From Anaerolineales bacterium UBA2200 (GTDB taxonomy: Bacteria > Chloroflexota > Anaerolineae > UBA2200), in contig DCVA01000024.1 of assembly GCA_002327925.1 (NCBI GenBank), positions 124,001 to 188,000 on the forward strand: DNA of 64,000 bases, written 5' to 3'. Below the pieces are notes generated by a model. It was given only the letters and a program-made list of their open reading frames with translations. It did not search any database and had not been told where the DNA came from. This document shows, in pieces, positions 61,028-64,000 of the stretch (within the stretch, counting starts at the first letter, position 1; each line of letters starts with the position of its first letter). The position numbers were made by a program, and so were the translations under genes.

Positions 61028-62290
61028 ATGAACGGTCCACGGTCCGCCGGCAGGTCATCCCTGCTGGATGACGCTCTGGAGAGGATTGCCCCCGTCCTGG
61101 ATGAGCCGCATCTGGAGTCTGTGCGTGACGGGCTGGCCGCCCTGGCACCCTTGCTCACCGTCGGTAGCATGGCCATGCTGCTTCAACAGCTCCCCCTCCC
61201 CGCATGGCAGGCGCACCTCGCCGCGCAGCCTGACCTTGCGGCCGGCCTCCGCTTGCCTTTCGACCTGACCTACGGTCTACTAGCGCTCTATGCGGTGGCG
61301 AGCATCGCCTACCACCTGGCGAAACGCAGGGGCCTTGAGCCACTCTGGCCGGCCGGCCTCGCTGTGCTCTCGCTGGCGATCAGCCTTTGGCCGATACAGG
61401 CCGACGAGACAGCATCACTTGCTGCCGCCCGGTTGGATTACCGGGGCCTGTTCCCAGCCATTGTTGTTGCGCTGCTCTCAGTGGAAGCCTACGGCTGGTT
61501 CATGCGGCGCGGGCTGGTGCTCTCTGTGCCCAGCGCCGTTCCACCCCCCATCGCTCACCTGCTGGAGGCGCTAGCCCCCACCACGGTGTTTGCCGCAATC
61601 GTATGGACGATACGGGTGCTTGCGGGCCTCGACCTGGGACACGCTGTGACGTCCATTGCGACAGCGCTGGTCCCGGCCGCCTCATCCTTCCTGTCATCCG
61701 TGATCGCCGAGACGACCCATGCGGTTCTCTGGGTTCTGGGAATACATGGCGACCTGACGGTGGGCAGCGTGCTTCAGCCTGTCTGGACGAGCAATCTGGC
61801 GGCAAACGCCGCCGCCCACGTGGCGGGTCAGAGACCACCCTGGATCTACACCGAGATGTTCCGTAGCTACGTGGCAGCCGGTGGTTCCGGGGGCACTCTC
61901 CCGTTGGCCCTGTACCTGCTGAGGTCCGGGTCTGCCCGCCTTCGAGTAGTCGGCCGTCACAGCGTGCTGGCCTGCTTCTTCAATATCAACGAGCCCCTCA
62001 TCTTCGGTGCCCCGATCGTCTTCAATCCTCTACTGGCGCTGCCCTTCGTAGGCATCACCGCCATCAATACCATTGTGGCCTACCTTGCCCACAGCCTCGA
62101 CTGGGTCAGCGCGACGGTCGCCTTCGTACCCTGGATCCTGCCAACGCCGGTGCTGACCTTCCTTGCCAGCAGCTACGATGTACGGGCCGGGATGCTCGGG
62201 CTCGTGACCTGGCTCATCATTCCGGGCATCGTCTGGCTACCATTCTTCAGAAGATGGGAACAGCAGGTGATCGCCGCCGAAAGCGCGTGA
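61028..62290 (+). CDS. Orphan PTS EIIC-like sugar permease (cellobiose/lactose type)
   Basis: About 420 residues from ATG 61028 (the frame is open from 60827). Eight to ten hydrophobic helices; the EIIC signature GGSGGTLPLALYLL and the substrate loop FNINEPLIFGAPIVFNP are clear. No EIIA, EIIB, HPr or EI gene is adjacent, so transport-coupled phosphorylation would need partners elsewhere, or the protein works as a plain carrier. The N-terminal domain (DDALERIAPVLDEPHLESVRDGL) resembles the normal EIIC start. Confidence 0.85.
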   Translation: MNGPRSAGRSSLLDDALERIAPVLDEPHLESVRDGLAALAPLLTVGSMAMLLQQLPLPAWQAHLAAQPDLAAGLRLPFDLTYGLLALYAVASIAYHLAKRRGLEPLWPAGLAVLSLAISLWPIQADETASLAAARLDYRGLFPAIVVALLSVEAYGWFMRRGLVLSVPSAVPPPIAHLLEALAPTTVFAAIVWTIRVLAGLDLGHAVTSIATALVPAASSFLSSVIAETTHAVLWVLGIHGDLTVGSVLQPVWTSNLAANAAAHVAGQRPPWIYTEMFRSYVAAGGSGGTLPLALYLLRSGSARLRVVGRHSVLACFFNINEPLIFGAPIVFNPLLALPFVGITAINTIVAYLAHSLDWVSATVAFVPWILPTPVLTFLASSYDVRAGMLGLVTWLIIPGIVWLPFFRRWEQQVIAAESA

Positions 62291-62340
62291 TCTGGCCGCT
62301 CTCCCGGCCCCCGCAGCCAGACCAGCCGGCGTCTCCCGGA

Positions 62341-62368
62341 TTGACCACGGCGCCCGTCCCGGTATAAT
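62341..62368 (+). promoter_or_regulatory. Promoter of the flavodiiron gene
   Basis: -35 TTGACC (62341-62346), 16-base spacer, consensus -10 TATAAT (62363-62368), about 60 bases before the ATG. Confidence 0.75.
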
Positions 62369-62428
62369 CCTGGCTGGTGCACTGACTGTCAAGAGATTCT
62401 CAAGCACGAGGAAAGGAGCCTTACTGCA

Positions 62429-63646
62429 ATGCCTGCTGTCGAAATCAAACCCGGTATCTGGTGGGTTGGCGTGAACGTTCGCTCGCACGACCTCTTTGAG
62501 GGACTCTGGCCCATCCCGGACGGTGTTTCCCTCAACTCGTACGTGGTGAAGGGGGAGAAGGTAGCGATCATCGACCTCGTTAGGGAGTGGAGCGGAAGCT
62601 CAAGCAGTCTCCTTCACCAGTTGGAGACAGCCGGACTAGCTCCATCTGACATCGACTACATCATCACCAATCACCTCGAGCCTGACCATTCCGAGTTCCT
62701 GGGCAACTTTCGCCGTCTGGCGCCGAGGGCTGAGCTGCTGGCAACTCCCAAGGGAGTCGAGCTGGCCAGGGTCCTGTGTGGAGTCACCGAGAACGTGCGA
62801 GCAGTGCAGGATGGCGAGCAGCTGGATCTCGGCGGTGGAAAAAGCCTGGTCTTTGCCCACGTGCCCTTTGTCCATTGGCCCGATACGATGGTCACCTATG
62901 AGCCAGGCAGCCAGGTGCTGTTTTCCTGTGACGCCTTCGGCGGCTTTGGAGCCCTCAAGGGGATTCTGTTCGATGACCAGATCTTGCCGGAGGACCAGGA
63001 GTTCTACTACCGGGAGATGCTGCGCTACTATGCGAACATCGTGGCGAACTTTGCCAAGCCGGTCCAGCGCGCTATTGACAAGCTCAAGGACACCAGCATC
63101 TCGATGATTGCACCCTCACACGGGCTCATCTGGCGAGGAGATCCCGGAGAAGTGGTCAAGCGATATGTCAAGTTCGCTGGCTACTCCGGCGGCAAATGCG
63201 AAAAGGCCATTACCCTGCTCTGGAGCAGTATGTACGGCAACACCAAGATCGTCACTGACGCGATCATGCGTGGCGTTGCCCGCGAGAACGTACACATGGA
63301 TGTGTTCGAGGTCCCATTGGCCGACCATTCCTACATCCTGGCATCCGTCTTCAAGAACAAGGGCGTCATTGTGGGGGCTCCGACCTACGAGGTCAAGATG
63401 TTCCCTCCCATGGCGCAGGTACTGAACAGCATCCAGCGCAAGCGCATGACCGGGCGGAACGCCTTTCACTACGGCTCCTATGGCTGGTCCGGAGGAGCTT
63501 TGCAGGAGTTCGAGTCCTTTGCCCAGGAGCTCAAGTGGGAGATGTCCGAACCACTCGAGTTCCGGGGCGCGCCCACGGCCGAGGATCTACTGAAGGCAGA
63601 GGATCTGGCCGCGGCGTTTGCGCGCAATATCCGCGACGCGACCTAG
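62429..63646 (+). CDS. Flavodiiron protein (A-type flavoprotein; O2/NO reductase)
   Basis: A 405-residue protein. The metallo-beta-lactamase-like N-terminal half carries the diiron ligands H82, E84, D86 and H87 in NHLEPDH, then H149, D168 and H231. The C-terminal flavodoxin domain has SSMYGNT for FMN binding and GAPTYEV. There is no rubredoxin extension, so it is a class A enzyme needing an external electron donor. It reduces oxygen or nitric oxide in the cytoplasm and is a mark of anaerobic or microaerophilic life. AAGGAG precedes the ATG. Confidence 0.95.
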   Translation: MPAVEIKPGIWWVGVNVRSHDLFEGLWPIPDGVSLNSYVVKGEKVAIIDLVREWSGSSSSLLHQLETAGLAPSDIDYIITNHLEPDHSEFLGNFRRLAPRAELLATPKGVELARVLCGVTENVRAVQDGEQLDLGGGKSLVFAHVPFVHWPDTMVTYEPGSQVLFSCDAFGGFGALKGILFDDQILPEDQEFYYREMLRYYANIVANFAKPVQRAIDKLKDTSISMIAPSHGLIWRGDPGEVVKRYVKFAGYSGGKCEKAITLLWSSMYGNTKIVTDAIMRGVARENVHMDVFEVPLADHSYILASVFKNKGVIVGAPTYEVKMFPPMAQVLNSIQRKRMTGRNAFHYGSYGWSGGALQEFESFAQELKWEMSEPLEFRGAPTAEDLLKAEDLAAAFARNIRDAT

Positions 63647-63657
63647 CGTGAAAGTGG

Positions 63658-63690
63658 ACGGGAGGTCCAATGGACCTCCCGTTTCTTGTT
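63658..63690 (+). terminator. Intrinsic terminator of the flavodiiron gene
   Basis: An 11- to 12-bp perfect stem (ACGGGAGGTCC/GGACCTCCCGT) with a minimal loop, followed by TTTCTTGTT. It is a strong terminator on the plus strand, 12 bases after the stop. Confidence 0.9.
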
Positions 63691-63745
63691 GCTCACAGAT
63701 CCGGCCTCTGGCTGTCCTCTGGCTTCAGGGCGGTCTTCCCAGCCC

Positions 63746-64000
63746 TCACGCGGCCGGCTTGCCTTGCCCCAGCAGATGCTTTCGCACAAAGACGATCAGG
63801 ACAACAAGCGCCATGACAGGCCAGATGACGCTCAGCGCCCCAGCGGAGACATTCGTACCCAGCAGCCAGGAGTGGGCGAAGACGAGAAAGAAAGCCACGT
63901 AATTGAGCCAGTGGAGATACTTCCAGAAGCTCTTGATACGGTTGCGCAGGAAACCAGCCGCCGTGGCAAGGATAAACAGGTAGAGCGCCACCCTCCCCCC
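63746..64000 (-). CDS. Ferric-reductase-like transmembrane protein (C-terminal part; start beyond right edge)
   Basis: The leftward frame is open to the window end. The visible 84 residues have three hydrophobic segments, with FWKYLHWLNYVAFFLVFAHSWLLG containing two His that are candidate haem ligands, as in ferric-reductase-like domain proteins (MsrQ/YedZ type). A GTG at 63991 is possible as a start but would give a truncated protein, so the real start is probably outside. Confidence 0.6.
   Translation of the reverse strand, partial: GGRVALYLFILATAAGFLRNRIKSFWKYLHWLNYVAFFLVFAHSWLLGTNVSAGALSVIWPVMALVVLIVFVRKHLLGQGKPAA

Noticed and set aside
1..64000. CRISPR array, insertion sequence, prophage or integron
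   Set aside because: No regularly spaced repeats, transposase, integrase or phage structural genes were seen; the baseplate-like protein at 43291 stands alone among housekeeping genes.

Overview
The window is a G+C-rich bacterial chromosome segment. Thr/Pro-rich spacers after lipobox cysteines, a Flp/Tad pilus locus, a flavodiiron protein and many sugar-type ABC transport genes suggest an anaerobic or facultative member of the Chloroflexota (Anaerolineae-like). That placement is an inference; there is no rRNA here to test it.

Left part (1-33.3 kb): a large carbohydrate/polyol catabolic region. Eight leftward genes (1-7187) encode an FAD-linked oxidase (cut by the left edge), a ROK sugar kinase, threonine aldolase, a lipocalin-like protein, a TIM-barrel epimerase and a creatininase-family hydrolase that look like IolO and IolN of the Thermotoga-type inositol route, a cupin and an SDR. 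Divergently, about 25 kb of rightward genes carry two RbsABC-type ABC importers, three zinc alcohol dehydrogenases (two nearly identical), a GntR/FCD regulator, two M24 metallopeptidase-fold paralogs, a URO-D-family protein, an FMN oxidase, a cupin, two EamA exporters, two split transketolases, a cyclase and a UxuB/UxaD-like fructuronate reductase. A perfect 22-bp palindrome lies between divergent promoters at 7.25-7.35 kb. A 15-bp identical copy sits at the same spacing behind a second, nearly matching promoter at 14.95 kb, so both blocks probably form one GntR regulon. The chemistry would convert an inositol-like polyol through inosose and diketo-inositol to 5-keto-L-gluconate, tagaturonate/fructuronate and mannonate.

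Middle part (33.4-50.8 kb): a PAS histidine kinase and OmpR-type regulator pair, an AIM24 protein, tRNA-Leu(UAG) and tRNA-Gly(GCC), tig-clpP-clpX, alaS, a membrane protein, ruvX, mltG, a leftward GNAT-like/peroxiredoxin pair, a Na/Pi cotransporter and a lipoprotein. The peroxiredoxin has an in-frame TGA exactly at the peroxidatic cysteine, followed by a bacterial SECIS-like hairpin; it is very probably a selenoprotein that ordinary ORF calling would truncate.

Right part (51-64 kb): a Flp/Tad pilus locus (flp, two tadE-like pseudopilins, cpaB, tadZ, tadV, tadB, tadC, a membrane TPR protein, tadA, DUF192), an orphan PTS EIIC, a flavodiiron protein and a partial leftward ferric-reductase-like membrane protein.
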